Source: a virus. From it: 30,023 bases of DNA. Positions 6,578-14,561 of the stretch are shown here, in pieces. Where the stretch lies: positions 1-30,023 of IMG/VR virus record IMGVR_UViG_3300009788_000247; one strand, given 5' to 3'. Position 1 is the stretch's first letter; each line of letters begins with the position of its first letter. The notes beneath the pieces were generated by a model, which was given only the letters and a program-made list of their open reading frames with translations, ran no database searches and had not been told where the DNA came from. A program made the position numbers and the translations under genes.

Positions 6578-8240
6578 CCATAGCAGCCTGGGGGCCTCCG
6601 GCTCCCGTAGGTGGATGCACTGCCTGGGCTCGATCAACCTGTCGGAGAAGGCGCCCCCGGACAAGGGGTCCGTCTACGCCGACGCCGGCACGGCAGCGCA
6701 CGAGATCATGGAGCGGTGTCTGAAGAACGACGTGGACCCCGTCCTCTTCCTCGACACGGTGATCCAGACGGACGACATGAACACGCCCGTCACCGTGGAC
6801 GAGGAGATGGTGGAGGCGGTCCAGGTGGTGCGTGACTACGTCGCCGCCGCCGTGTCCGCAGGCGTCAAGGTGCTGGGGGTCGAGGTGAAGTTCGACCTGT
6901 CCCCGCTCAACCCGCCTGGCCCCATGTACGGCCGGGCCGACATCGTTCTCCAGCACCCGGGCACGAAGCCCAAGCGGTTCCATAAGGACGGGAACCTAGT
7001 GGTGGTCATGCCGAAGCCCGGCATGCTGGAGGTGGTGGACCTGAAGTACGGGCAGGGGACGATCGTCAACGTCGTCGAGAATAGCCAGCTCATGTACTAC
7101 GCGCTGGGTGCTGTCGTCGCCACGAACGAGATCCCGCTGCGACTGCGGAGCACCGTGATCCAGCCCCGAGCACCCCACCCGGACGGGATCATCCGGCACC
7201 ATGAGTTCGAGTACACGGAGCTGAAGGATTTCAAGGGCCATCTGTTCGAGCGGGCCGCCCTCACGCAGGACGAGGACGCGCCCCTGACCCCGGGCGATTG
7301 GTGCAAGTTCTGCCCCGCCCTGGCCATCTGCCCCGCGCAACTGGAGGCCGCGCAAGAGGTGGCGAAGACCGAGTTCGCCATGATCGAGACTTCGTCCGAC
7401 GAGCCCCAGCTCCCGGTCCCCGAAGGGCTGGAGCTGGAGGAGCTGACGAAGATCATGACGGCGGCGCCGGTGATCGACGCCTGGCTGAAGTCAGTCATGA
7501 ACCACGTCCGCGAGCGGACCGAGGCCGGCGAAGAGACCGGCTTCAAGCTGGTGCCCAAGCGGGGCCGGCGGATGTGGGTGGACGCGGACGTGGCCGAACG
7601 CGCGGCTGTCAGTGCGCTGGGCGAGGACGCCTACGCACCACGGAAGCTGCGGTCGGTCACGCAGATGGAGAAGGCCCTCAAGGAGAAGGGCGGCTCGCTC
7701 CCGGAGGACCAGTGGTCCATGGTCAGCTCCGGGACCAACCTGGTGCCCGACGCCGACCCGAGGCCGGCGCTCCCGCCGTCCAAGGTGGACGCGGCCGACG
7801 ACTTCCAAGTCCAGCCGGAGGCGCTAGACGCCTACCCGGTCGGTGAGGGAGTGAAGACCCACGCCGTGGAGTTCCCGGGCGTCCACGCCGAAGGTGTCCT
7901 CCTGGTGGAGGACGAGGCGTCGGCCGTGATCATCGACGCTGACCTGGCGGAGGCCGAGGCAGCTGTGCTCGCTGGACTGTCGGTCATGACGCCCGAAGAG
8001 GTCGAAGGGCTGGCCGATCAGCCGACCCACTATGCGGACTCGCAGAACTTCACCCCAGCGGAGGTAGACCAGGGCAATCATGACGCCATCGAGATCGAAG
8101 TGAACACTTGGATGGTCGAGGTCGAGGGACACGACGAGTTCTTCGTCGAGGCCAACAGCGAAGCCGAGGCCCGGAACGAGGCCCGGGTCTACCTGGGCGT
8201 GGACCGCCTCCCGAACCACTCACGGCTCACCCCGAGCTGA
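6570..8240 (+). CDS. DUF2800 protein: Cas4-like PD-(D/E)XK nuclease with Fe-S cysteines
   Basis: A 556-aa protein; residues 1 to about 390 match the phage DUF2800 family, related to Cas4/RecB nucleases. Visible: C18 in WMHCLGS, H44 in GTAAHE, D124 in YGRADIV, D157-x-K159 in VVDLKYG, and QLMYYALG (173-180). C245-x2-C248-x5-C254 (WCKFCPALAIC) with C18 matches the four-cysteine iron-sulfur staple of Cas4/AddB-type enzymes. It would process DNA ends in recombination or replication. The C-terminal 160 residues are an acidic extension ending in a small EV-x-V-E-x-EA domain. The start at 6570 has a GAGGAG site; the upstream in-frame ATGs lie in the previous gene. DUF2815 follows, as is usual. Confidence 0.9.
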   Translation: MSDHSSLGASGSRRWMHCLGSINLSEKAPPDKGSVYADAGTAAHEIMERCLKNDVDPVLFLDTVIQTDDMNTPVTVDEEMVEAVQVVRDYVAAAVSAGVKVLGVEVKFDLSPLNPPGPMYGRADIVLQHPGTKPKRFHKDGNLVVVMPKPGMLEVVDLKYGQGTIVNVVENSQLMYYALGAVVATNEIPLRLRSTVIQPRAPHPDGIIRHHEFEYTELKDFKGHLFERAALTQDEDAPLTPGDWCKFCPALAICPAQLEAAQEVAKTEFAMIETSSDEPQLPVPEGLELEELTKIMTAAPVIDAWLKSVMNHVRERTEAGEETGFKLVPKRGRRMWVDADVAERAAVSALGEDAYAPRKLRSVTQMEKALKEKGGSLPEDQWSMVSSGTNLVPDADPRPALPPSKVDAADDFQVQPEALDAYPVGEGVKTHAVEFPGVHAEGVLLVEDEASAVIIDADLAEAEAAVLAGLSVMTPEEVEGLADQPTHYADSQNFTPAEVDQGNHDAIEIEVNTWMVEVEGHDEFFVEANSEAEARNEARVYLGVDRLPNHSRLTPS

Positions 8241-8272
8241 AGCCGAGAATCCGAGCAACCGAGAGAGGGACA

Positions 8273-8920
8273 ATGAGCACAGCACAGACCGCGACAGAGA
8301 TCATCCGCAAGCGGGTCACGAGCCCGCTGGCGAGGCTGTCCTACCCGTACCTGTTCACCCCCAAGCGGGGGAAGGACGACGACCCGGACAAGTTCTGCAC
8401 CGCCCTGATCTTCGAGGCGGGCGTGGACCTGAAGCCGATCAAGCAGATCGCCATGGACGTGGCCAAGTCTCGGTGGCCCGACGCACCGAACATGATCCGC
8501 GCCGGCAAGCTGCGCTGGCCGTTCCGTGGGGACGCGGAGGACGTGGAGGAGAAGGGCTACCCGGAGGGGTCGACCTTCATGAACGTCAGCTCCGGTGACA
8601 ACCAGCCTGGCGTCGTGGACGCCGCCTGCGTCAACGTCACCGATCCGAACCAGGCGTACGCTGGTCGCTACGTCTACGTCACCCTGACCGCCTACACGTA
8701 CGACGTGAAGGGCAACAAGGGCGTCACGTTCGGGCTCAACAACGTCCAGCTGCTCCAGCACGGAGACCGCCTCGACGGGCGGCGTGCGGCTGCGGACGAG
8801 TTCCAGGTGGAGGAGTCGGCCATGGCTGACCTGTCCGATCTGGACGAGCAGGCCGTGGAGGCCCCCGAAGCTGGGGACACCACCGAGGCCGAGGACGCGC
8901 TGTCCGACCTGATCACTTAG
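8273..8920 (+). CDS. DUF2815 single-stranded DNA-binding protein
   Basis: A 215-aa protein of the DUF2815 family, regarded as phage ssDNA-binding (gp2.5-like OB-fold) proteins. Signature segments include the N-terminal RVTSPLARLSYPYLFTPK, GAELSF-like strands rendered here as KFCTALIFEAGVDL, the DxKRPWPF-like KLRWPFRGDAED, and PDQAYAGRYVYVTLTAYTY. The C-terminal 40 residues are acidic (DLDEQ, EAEDALSDL), as in SSB and gp2.5 tails that recruit partners. It covers ssDNA during replication and recombination, and pairs here with DUF2800 and PolA. ATG at 8273 follows GAGAGAGGGA. Confidence 0.88.
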   Translation: MSTAQTATEIIRKRVTSPLARLSYPYLFTPKRGKDDDPDKFCTALIFEAGVDLKPIKQIAMDVAKSRWPDAPNMIRAGKLRWPFRGDAEDVEEKGYPEGSTFMNVSSGDNQPGVVDAACVNVTDPNQAYAGRYVYVTLTAYTYDVKGNKGVTFGLNNVQLLQHGDRLDGRRAAADEFQVEESAMADLSDLDEQAVEAPEAGDTTEAEDALSDLIT

Positions 8921-9038
8921 GTAGGCCAGCTACGAAGTGGCGGTTGCGGTCGCTCCGCCGAGTGGCCCCTTGTACCGGCGATGCTCCGGGCCTGTGGGCA
9001 ATCAAAAGCGGCCACCCCCTTTGCCTGTGAGGACTCCC
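8921..9038 (+). promoter_or_regulatory. Intergenic gap before the HD-phosphohydrolase gene
   Basis: This 118-bp gap is the second longest in the window. It contains a weak hairpin (GGCGG/CCGCC near 8938-8962) and a more distant GTGGCC/GGCCAC pair, plus an A-rich patch (caatcaaaagc, about 8999-9010) in otherwise GC-rich DNA. No convincing -10/-35 pair was found. A GAGGA ribosome site (about 9029-9033) serves the ATG at 9039. It probably separates the DUF2800/2815 unit from the HD-PolA-primase unit for transcription control (inference). Confidence 0.3.
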
Positions 9039-9716
9039 ATGAGTACCACCTATTCCGAGGACGAGGGCCACAACAAGCGTGGCTGGATCGAGACGTTCAC
9101 CGGGAGGATGGTCACACCGATGGTCCCCGACCCGGCGACCCTTTCAATCATCGACATCGCGTACGCCCTGGCCAACAAGTGCCGCTACTCAGGCCACACG
9201 GCCATGTTCTACTCCGTAGCGGAGCACTCGGTGATCATGGCTCAGTTCGCGCTGAACCGTGGCGACCGCGAGGGCGCTCGCTGGGCTCTCCTGCATGACG
9301 CCGTCGAGGCGTACCTGCCGGACGTGCCCCGCCCGCTGAAGCCCTTCCTGATCGGCTGGGCTGCGATCGAGGAGACGATGGAGCGTGCGGTGATCGCGCA
9401 CTTCGGCTTCGGTGACACGATCTTCCGCCTGACACCCGAGACCATGGCCCAGGTGAAGACCCTGGACACCCGGATCCTCCTCCGCGAGGCCGAGGTGTTG
9501 CTGCCGTCGAGAGGGCTCAACTGGAAGATCCCGGGCGACCCCCTGCCGGTCCCGATCCATGGCTGGAGCCCAGCCCAAGCGAGGGCGGCGTTCCTGTCCC
9601 TGTTCACCGAGCTGTTCCCTCACTATGAGGAGCCGATCATCGAGACCGAGTTCGACGCTCGCGTGGATCACTCCCGCGAAAATCTTTCACTAGGTGCGGG
9701 GAACACTCACTCGTGA
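9039..9716 (+). CDS. HD-domain phosphohydrolase, DatZ/YfbR-like
   Basis: A 225-aa HD-domain nucleotide phosphohydrolase. The family pattern is clear: WIETFTGR (16-23), PDPATLSIIDIAYALANKCR, then the metal ligands H63 in SVAEHSV, H86-D87 in LLHDAVEAY, D95-x-P-x-P-L-K, and D143 in TLDTRILL. Relatives dephosphorylate (d)NMPs or (d)NTPs; DatZ of cyanophage S-2L removes triphosphate from dATP to help exclude A from DNA. The substrate cannot be read from the sequence. It sits directly before PolA (GTGA overlap) and upstream of a MazZ-like gene, so a dNTP-pool role is likely. The ATG at 9039 was chosen for its GAGGA site; the longer ORF from 8937 starts in the gap. Confidence 0.85.
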   Translation: MSTTYSEDEGHNKRGWIETFTGRMVTPMVPDPATLSIIDIAYALANKCRYSGHTAMFYSVAEHSVIMAQFALNRGDREGARWALLHDAVEAYLPDVPRPLKPFLIGWAAIEETMERAVIAHFGFGDTIFRLTPETMAQVKTLDTRILLREAEVLLPSRGLNWKIPGDPLPVPIHGWSPAQARAAFLSLFTELFPHYEEPIIETEFDARVDHSRENLSLGAGNTHS

Positions 9717-11644
9717 GCCAGGACCGCGAAGACCTGTCACTAGACTTCGAGACCCGGTCGACCGTGAAGCTGCGGAAGGCCGGGCTCTACGTCTACGCCC
9801 AACACGCAAGCACGGAGATCATGTGCATGGCGTGGGCGATCGGTGGCATGATCCCGAAGCTGTGGCTGCCGGGTCAGCCGTTGCCGGAGGAGTTCGTAGA
9901 CCACGTCGCAACGGGCGGTCCCTTGCGTGCATGGAACGCGGCCTTCGAGCGGCTGATCTGGTTCCACAAGCTGCCGTGGAAGGTGGCACTCATGCCGGTC
10001 CTCGACCAGTGGACGTGTACCGCTGCCGAGGCCGCCGCCATGGCCCTCCCCCGGGGGCTGGGCAAGTGCGCCGACGTGCTGGGCCTGGAGGATCAGAAGG
10101 ACAAGGAAGGCCACCGGCTCATGATGAAGTACAGCCGGCCGAGGAAGGTCGACAAGGTGACGGGGGAGGTCACTTGGTGGGCCGACCCGGACGACCTGCA
10201 ACGCATCTACCGCTACTGTGAGAAGGACGTGGTGGTTGAGCGGGCCGTCGCCCGCCTCGTGCTGCGGCTCCGTCCGAAGGAACGTGAGCTGTGGCTCCTC
10301 GACCAGAGGGTCAACGACCGGGGAATACTAATCGACACAGAATTAGTAGATGCCGGCCTGGCGGCCGTCGAGCGCAACACCGAGATCGCCAACGTGCGGA
10401 TCGCGGAGCTGACGGCGGACGACGAGATCAGCGTTACGAAGGTGGCGGCCCTGACTGTGTGGCTGAAGGACCGGATCGATCTGGAGAACCTTCAGAAGCA
10501 GACGATCAAGGACACCCTGGCCGGCGAGCTGCCGGACGAGGTACGCGAGGTGTTGGAGCTGCGGCAGGACGCCGGGCGCACCTCACTCGCCAAGTACGCG
10601 AAGGCCGTGGAGTGCATGTGCGACGACCGACATGCACGCGGCTTGACCATGTATCATGGGGCGAGCACCGGGCGCTGGACTGGCCGGCTGCTCCAGCCCC
10701 ACAACTTCCCGCGACCCGAGATCGACCCCGCCCCGTACCACGACGACTTCGTGGCCCAGGAGTGGGACATGATCGAGATGCGGGAACAGCTCATGCGGGT
10801 GGCGGTGTCGTCCCTCCGAGGCATGTTCATTCCGTCCGTTGGTTCCTTCTACTCCGCCGACTTCGCGCAGATCGAGGCCCGGGTCCTGGGCTGGCTGGCC
10901 GGCGAGCGGTACGGGGAGAAGGAATACGAGAAGATGGGCGCCGCGATCTACGGCCTCGACTGGCGGAAGATCGGCAAGGACGACCTTGCACGACAGATTG
11001 GGAAGAACGCCACGCTGGGCGCTGGCTTCGGCATGGGGCCGGACCGGTTCCAGCAACAGGTCTACGAGCAGACCGGCATACGGATCGACGACGAGCTGGC
11101 GGAACGGGCGATCAAAGTGTACCGCACCGTGAAGCCTGGTGTCGTCGACTACTGGAAGAAGATCGAGAAGGCCGCCATGAAGGCGTGCCACCGTCCGGGC
11201 GTGGTGGTGAACGAGTGCGGCGTGCGCTTCGTGATCCGGGGTCAGTTCCTGTGGTGCGTGCTTCCGAGCGGGCGCCCCCTGGCCTACGCCCTGCCCATGA
11301 TCAAGGACCAGGAGACACCGTGGGGCCAGGTGAGGCCGGCGCTCACGTACAAGGGGATCGACTCCCGAGGCGGCCCCCGGGTATGGAAGAGGATCCAGAC
11401 GTACGGCGGTCGCTGGACAGAGAACGTGGTCCAGGCGATTGCCCGGGACATGCTGGCCGAGGCGATGCTCCGCATCGAGGCGGCCGACTACCGCGTGGTC
11501 TTGTCGGTCCACGACGAGATCCTAGCCGAGAAGGAAGGTGGAGACCTAGAGGAATTTCTGACGCTCATGCAGGAGCGCCCAGCCTGGGCGCAGACCTGTC
11601 CCATAGAAGCTGAAGGCTGGAGGGGCGACAGATGGCACAAGTAG
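9713..11644 (+). CDS. polA: Family A DNA polymerase (PolA) with 3'-5' exonuclease domain
   Basis: Replicative phage family A polymerase, 643 aa. Exonuclease domain: D11-x-E13 in DFETRS, N75 in AWNAAFE, Y168-x3-D172 in YCEKD. Polymerase domain: motif A SADFAQIEAR (D383), motif B ARQIGKNATLGAGFG with R427, K431, L435 and F439, motif C VHDE (D601, E602). Counted from K431, L435 corresponds to E. coli position 762 (Phe there, Tyr in T7), and F439 to Tyr766. There is no 5'-nuclease domain, as usual for phages. GTG start in GTGA overlap with the HD gene; 13-base overlap with the primase gene. A rare-codon, AT-rich inverted repeat lies between the two domains. Confidence 0.95.
   Translation: MSQDREDLSLDFETRSTVKLRKAGLYVYAQHASTEIMCMAWAIGGMIPKLWLPGQPLPEEFVDHVATGGPLRAWNAAFERLIWFHKLPWKVALMPVLDQWTCTAAEAAAMALPRGLGKCADVLGLEDQKDKEGHRLMMKYSRPRKVDKVTGEVTWWADPDDLQRIYRYCEKDVVVERAVARLVLRLRPKERELWLLDQRVNDRGILIDTELVDAGLAAVERNTEIANVRIAELTADDEISVTKVAALTVWLKDRIDLENLQKQTIKDTLAGELPDEVREVLELRQDAGRTSLAKYAKAVECMCDDRHARGLTMYHGASTGRWTGRLLQPHNFPRPEIDPAPYHDDFVAQEWDMIEMREQLMRVAVSSLRGMFIPSVGSFYSADFAQIEARVLGWLAGERYGEKEYEKMGAAIYGLDWRKIGKDDLARQIGKNATLGAGFGMGPDRFQQQVYEQTGIRIDDELAERAIKVYRTVKPGVVDYWKKIEKAAMKACHRPGVVVNECGVRFVIRGQFLWCVLPSGRPLAYALPMIKDQETPWGQVRPALTYKGIDSRGGPRVWKRIQTYGGRWTENVVQAIARDMLAEAMLRIEAADYRVVLSVHDEILAEKEGGDLEEFLTLMQERPAWAQTCPIEAEGWRGDRWHK
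10326..10348. repeat. AT-rich inverted repeat inside polA
   Basis: TACTAAT (10326-10332) and ATTAGTA (10342-10348) form a perfect 7-bp inverted repeat around a 9-base loop. The patch is made of codons rare in this genome (ATA, CTA, ACA, GAA, TTA, GTA) and lies exactly at the junction between the exonuclease and polymerase domains (residues about 205-213). It could be a protein-binding site, a translational pause, or leftover of an insertion. Confidence 0.5.
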
Positions 11645-13554
11645 GAGTGGGCACCGCGCGGCGGCTCTACGACCTGGGGTACACGGACCTGGTGTCCGTG
11701 ATTCCACCCGGGGCGGAGCTGACGCCCGGGAGCAACATCAAGCAGGCAAGCCTGGGCAAGGTCCCGGGTATGAATTACCTGGAGGGCTGGGCCGGCTACG
11801 GCTGGCAGACCGCTGACGGCAACAAGGTGGCCACGCGGATCGACGAGAGCGGAGCGAACATAGGGCTCCGGGCTCGCCACTTCCCGGGTCTCGACATCGA
11901 CTCAGCCAGCGACGGTCTCACTGTCAACGTCCACAACATCGCCCGGGAGATCCTTGGCGAGGCGCCCATCCGGCTGTCGTCCGGCGAGCGCCGCATGTTC
12001 GTGTACCGAACCGACGCACCGTTCAAGAAGAAGGTGCTGGAGATCATGCTGCCCGACGGCAGCTCCCACGCCGTCGAGATGTTGGGCGACGGCCAGCAGT
12101 ACCTGATCGTCGGCAAGCACCCGTCCGGGAGCCTGTACCGCTTCCAGAAGGGACACTCGCTCCCGAAGGACCCCGGCGACCTTCCCCTCGTCCATGAGGG
12201 CTTGGTCGACCGCTTCTTCAAGGAGCTGGCGGAGCACCTTCACAACAGGGGCGCCGTCGTGTCCATGGCTGGGAGCACCCCGGCCGGAGCTGCCGAGCCG
12301 GTGGGCGACATCTCCGCCGGCGCCAGGAACGACACCCTGGCCTCCGTCGCTGGCACCCTCCAGCGCCGGGGCCTCCCCGCGTCAGCGATCTACGCTGCCG
12401 TGTGGGAGACGAACCTCGAACGCTGCAACCCACCGCTGGAGTCAGGCGAGGTCCAGATCATAGTGGACTCCGTCACCCGCTACGAGCCGACCGAGGATCT
12501 GATCGTCGTGCCGGCGAGCGAGGACTTCGAGGTAGTCCCGGGGGTTGATGTGACCAAGGTGAAGCCCCCGGTGTTCATCCACTCGACCACTGAGGAGGTT
12601 GACGTGTGGGAAGTGCCCGACGAGGAATGGCTCCTCGAAGACATCATACCGATCGGGGGCTCGTCGCTCCTGGTGGCCAAGCCCAAGGTGGGCAAGAGCA
12701 CGTTCGCCCGGGCGATGGCTGTGGCCATGGCGCGGGGCGAGCCGTTCCTCGACCGGAAGCTGGAGCCGACCAGTGTCATGTACGTCATGTTCCCGAACGA
12801 GGGAACCCGACGGGAGACGCAGGCCGAGCTACGCCGGCTGGGGGCGAAGGAAGGGCTGGGCAAACGCAACTTCCACTTCTACGATCAGATGTCCATGGAG
12901 GCGGACAAGAAGGACGTGATCGAATTCCTCTCCAAGGAAGCCGAGAGGATCCAGCCCGGGATCATCCTGATCGACACGCTCCAGGGCCTGGTGCAGTCGA
13001 AGGATCTGAACGACTACTCCAGCGTCCACGCAGCGTTCCGCCCCATCCGTGAGGTGGCCGAGCCCTACGGCGCCCACCTCTGCTACCTGCACCACGCGGG
13101 CAAGGGTGACAGGATCGATCTGATCGACCTGTCGCTGGGGTCCACCGCCCTGGCCGGCAGCGTCACCGTGGTCCTGGCCATGAAGCGGGACACGACCGAG
13201 GACACCGTGAGGCTGTTCGCAGCCCGGGGCCGAGGCGTGGAGTTCCCGCCGCACGTCATCCACATAGACCGGGAGACGCACGAGCCGTCGCTGGGCCTGG
13301 CCTACCACGAGTACAAGGCCGAGAGCCTATGCACCCGGGTCCTGGGCGCCATGGCGAACCAGAAGAAGCCGCTCATTATCGACGACGTGCGAGTGGTGAC
13401 GGGGGCCAACAAGAACGACACGGCCGCCGCCGTGAAGCTGCTGGTGGAGAGTGGTGCCCTCGTCATGACGGGCGGCACCGGCCGGGGCGACCCGTGCAAG
13501 TACGCGATCCCCAGCGGAGCGGACGAGTTCGAGAAGCAGGAGCTGGAGGAATGA
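11632..13554 (+). CDS. Bifunctional primase-polymerase / RepA-like helicase
   Basis: A 640-aa replication protein with four parts. Residues about 1-190: archaeo-eukaryotic-type prim-pol domain with the metal pair D88-x-D90 (GLDIDSAS) and the H163 motif (GKHPSG). About 228-285: PriCT domain, seen as GARNDTLASVAGTLQRRGLP and NPPLESGEV. About 335-530: RecA-like RepA/AAA_25 helicase with Walker A AKPKVGKST (349-357), Walker B IILIDTLQG (D448) and HHAGKG. About 570-630: winged-helix-like tail. It should prime and unwind DNA for the adjacent PolA. ATG at 11632 overlaps polA by 13 bases; ATGA overlap at its end. Confidence 0.9.
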   Translation: MAQVGVGTARRLYDLGYTDLVSVIPPGAELTPGSNIKQASLGKVPGMNYLEGWAGYGWQTADGNKVATRIDESGANIGLRARHFPGLDIDSASDGLTVNVHNIAREILGEAPIRLSSGERRMFVYRTDAPFKKKVLEIMLPDGSSHAVEMLGDGQQYLIVGKHPSGSLYRFQKGHSLPKDPGDLPLVHEGLVDRFFKELAEHLHNRGAVVSMAGSTPAGAAEPVGDISAGARNDTLASVAGTLQRRGLPASAIYAAVWETNLERCNPPLESGEVQIIVDSVTRYEPTEDLIVVPASEDFEVVPGVDVTKVKPPVFIHSTTEEVDVWEVPDEEWLLEDIIPIGGSSLLVAKPKVGKSTFARAMAVAMARGEPFLDRKLEPTSVMYVMFPNEGTRRETQAELRRLGAKEGLGKRNFHFYDQMSMEADKKDVIEFLSKEAERIQPGIILIDTLQGLVQSKDLNDYSSVHAAFRPIREVAEPYGAHLCYLHHAGKGDRIDLIDLSLGSTALAGSVTVVLAMKRDTTEDTVRLFAARGRGVEFPPHVIHIDRETHEPSLGLAYHEYKAESLCTRVLGAMANQKKPLIIDDVRVVTGANKNDTAAAVKLLVESGALVMTGGTGRGDPCKYAIPSGADEFEKQELEE

Positions 13555-14561
13555 GCGCCGTCGAGTGGATGCCGGCGCCGGAGCCGCCGCTAAGGCCACA
13601 CCCGACCGACCCGGCCCTGCTCGTGTACCCGGGCCTCCGGGCCTTGATCAGCGGGATCCTGAACGGAGAGGAGAGCGACGTGAGCGAGAGGAAGAGCACG
13701 AACCCGAAGGACATTCTGTCGTCGGGAGAAGACCGGGTGCTCCTGCACCTCATCCCCTCGCCCGCTCTGATCGAGACGGCGCGAGCTATGATGGACGGGG
13801 CCAGGAAGTACGGGCCGTACAACTGGAGGGAGGAGGGGGTCGGGGCGTGTACGTACATCTCGGCGGCCATGCGCCACCTTCGGTCGTACCTCGACGGGGA
13901 GCGGGACGCAGCGGACAGCAAGGTCCACCACCTTGGCCATGCCATGGCCTGCCTGGCGATCCTGCTGGACGCAGAAGCGGTCGGCAATCTCGTGGACGAC
14001 CGACCGCTACCGGCTCCGACTGCGAGCCTCATGGATGCGCTGAAGGACTTGTCAACTGAACCGCTCGATGGGTTGACGAGTGAGAACACCCCGGACCTCA
14101 TGCAGCCGGCGATGGGCGACCCCGGATTCCCTGGGCCGTATCACACCGGGGAGCACGCACCGGACAAGTACATGGCCGGGGAGTACCACTCGACGGCTCG
14201 TGGCGTCGGGCCGACCAACCAAGCCGAGGTCGACCGTGAGCCCCTAGACGAGTACGTGGGCCGCCGTGGTGCCGAGCTGGGCCTGTTCAAGCCGAAGCGG
14301 GCACAGTGGGTCCCGCCCCGGACCGAGGCGCCGACGATCGCCGCCGAGGACATTCACGTCGACGACGACGACTTCTACGGTGTGAGCGTGACCGAGGAGA
14401 TCAACGCGGCGGCGGACGCAGTCAAGGACGCGATGCGCCAGGCGGAGCAGGAGCTGATCCGAGCCCGTACGGCGGAGATCATACGCGATCTGCGGTGCGT
14501 CCGACGAGGGGTTACTGACCCGGTCCCGCCGGATCGATCAAACCCCGGGGGCTGCTGCTAG
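13551..14561 (+). CDS. dATP/dGTP diphosphohydrolase (MazZ/DUF5664-like) with long C-terminal extension
   Basis: Residues about 50-150 of this 336-aa protein match the dATP/dGTP diphosphohydrolase N-terminal (DUF5664) pattern: NPKDILSS, LHLIPSPALIETARAM, GARKYGPYNWRE (84-94), AAMRHLRSYLDGE (105-117) and HHLGHAMACLAILLD (126-140). Relatives include MazZ, which hydrolyses dATP/dGTP-type nucleotides in Z-DNA phages. The C-terminal 185 residues are acidic, Pro-rich and unassigned, ending in a helix. The ATG at 13551 overlaps the primase stop (ATGA), but a GTG at 13680 with a strong GGAGAGGAG just upstream would give a 293-aa protein starting at SERKSTNPKD; that start is a serious alternative. The end overlaps the opposing gene by 50 bp. 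Confidence 0.8.
   Translation: MSAVEWMPAPEPPLRPHPTDPALLVYPGLRALISGILNGEESDVSERKSTNPKDILSSGEDRVLLHLIPSPALIETARAMMDGARKYGPYNWREEGVGACTYISAAMRHLRSYLDGERDAADSKVHHLGHAMACLAILLDAEAVGNLVDDRPLPAPTASLMDALKDLSTEPLDGLTSENTPDLMQPAMGDPGFPGPYHTGEHAPDKYMAGEYHSTARGVGPTNQAEVDREPLDEYVGRRGAELGLFKPKRAQWVPPRTEAPTIAAEDIHVDDDDFYGVSVTEEINAAADAVKDAMRQAEQELIRARTAEIIRDLRCVRRGVTDPVPPDRSNPGGCC

Noticed and set aside
8938-8962. Hairpin after the DUF2815 gene as a terminator
   Set aside because: The stem is only about five pairs with no T run; too weak to list as a terminator.
10291-11613. Plus-strand ORF of 440 codons within polA
   Set aside because: Same strand as polA but different frame; all PolA motifs are in the other frame, and this translation is Arg/Gly/Pro-rich.
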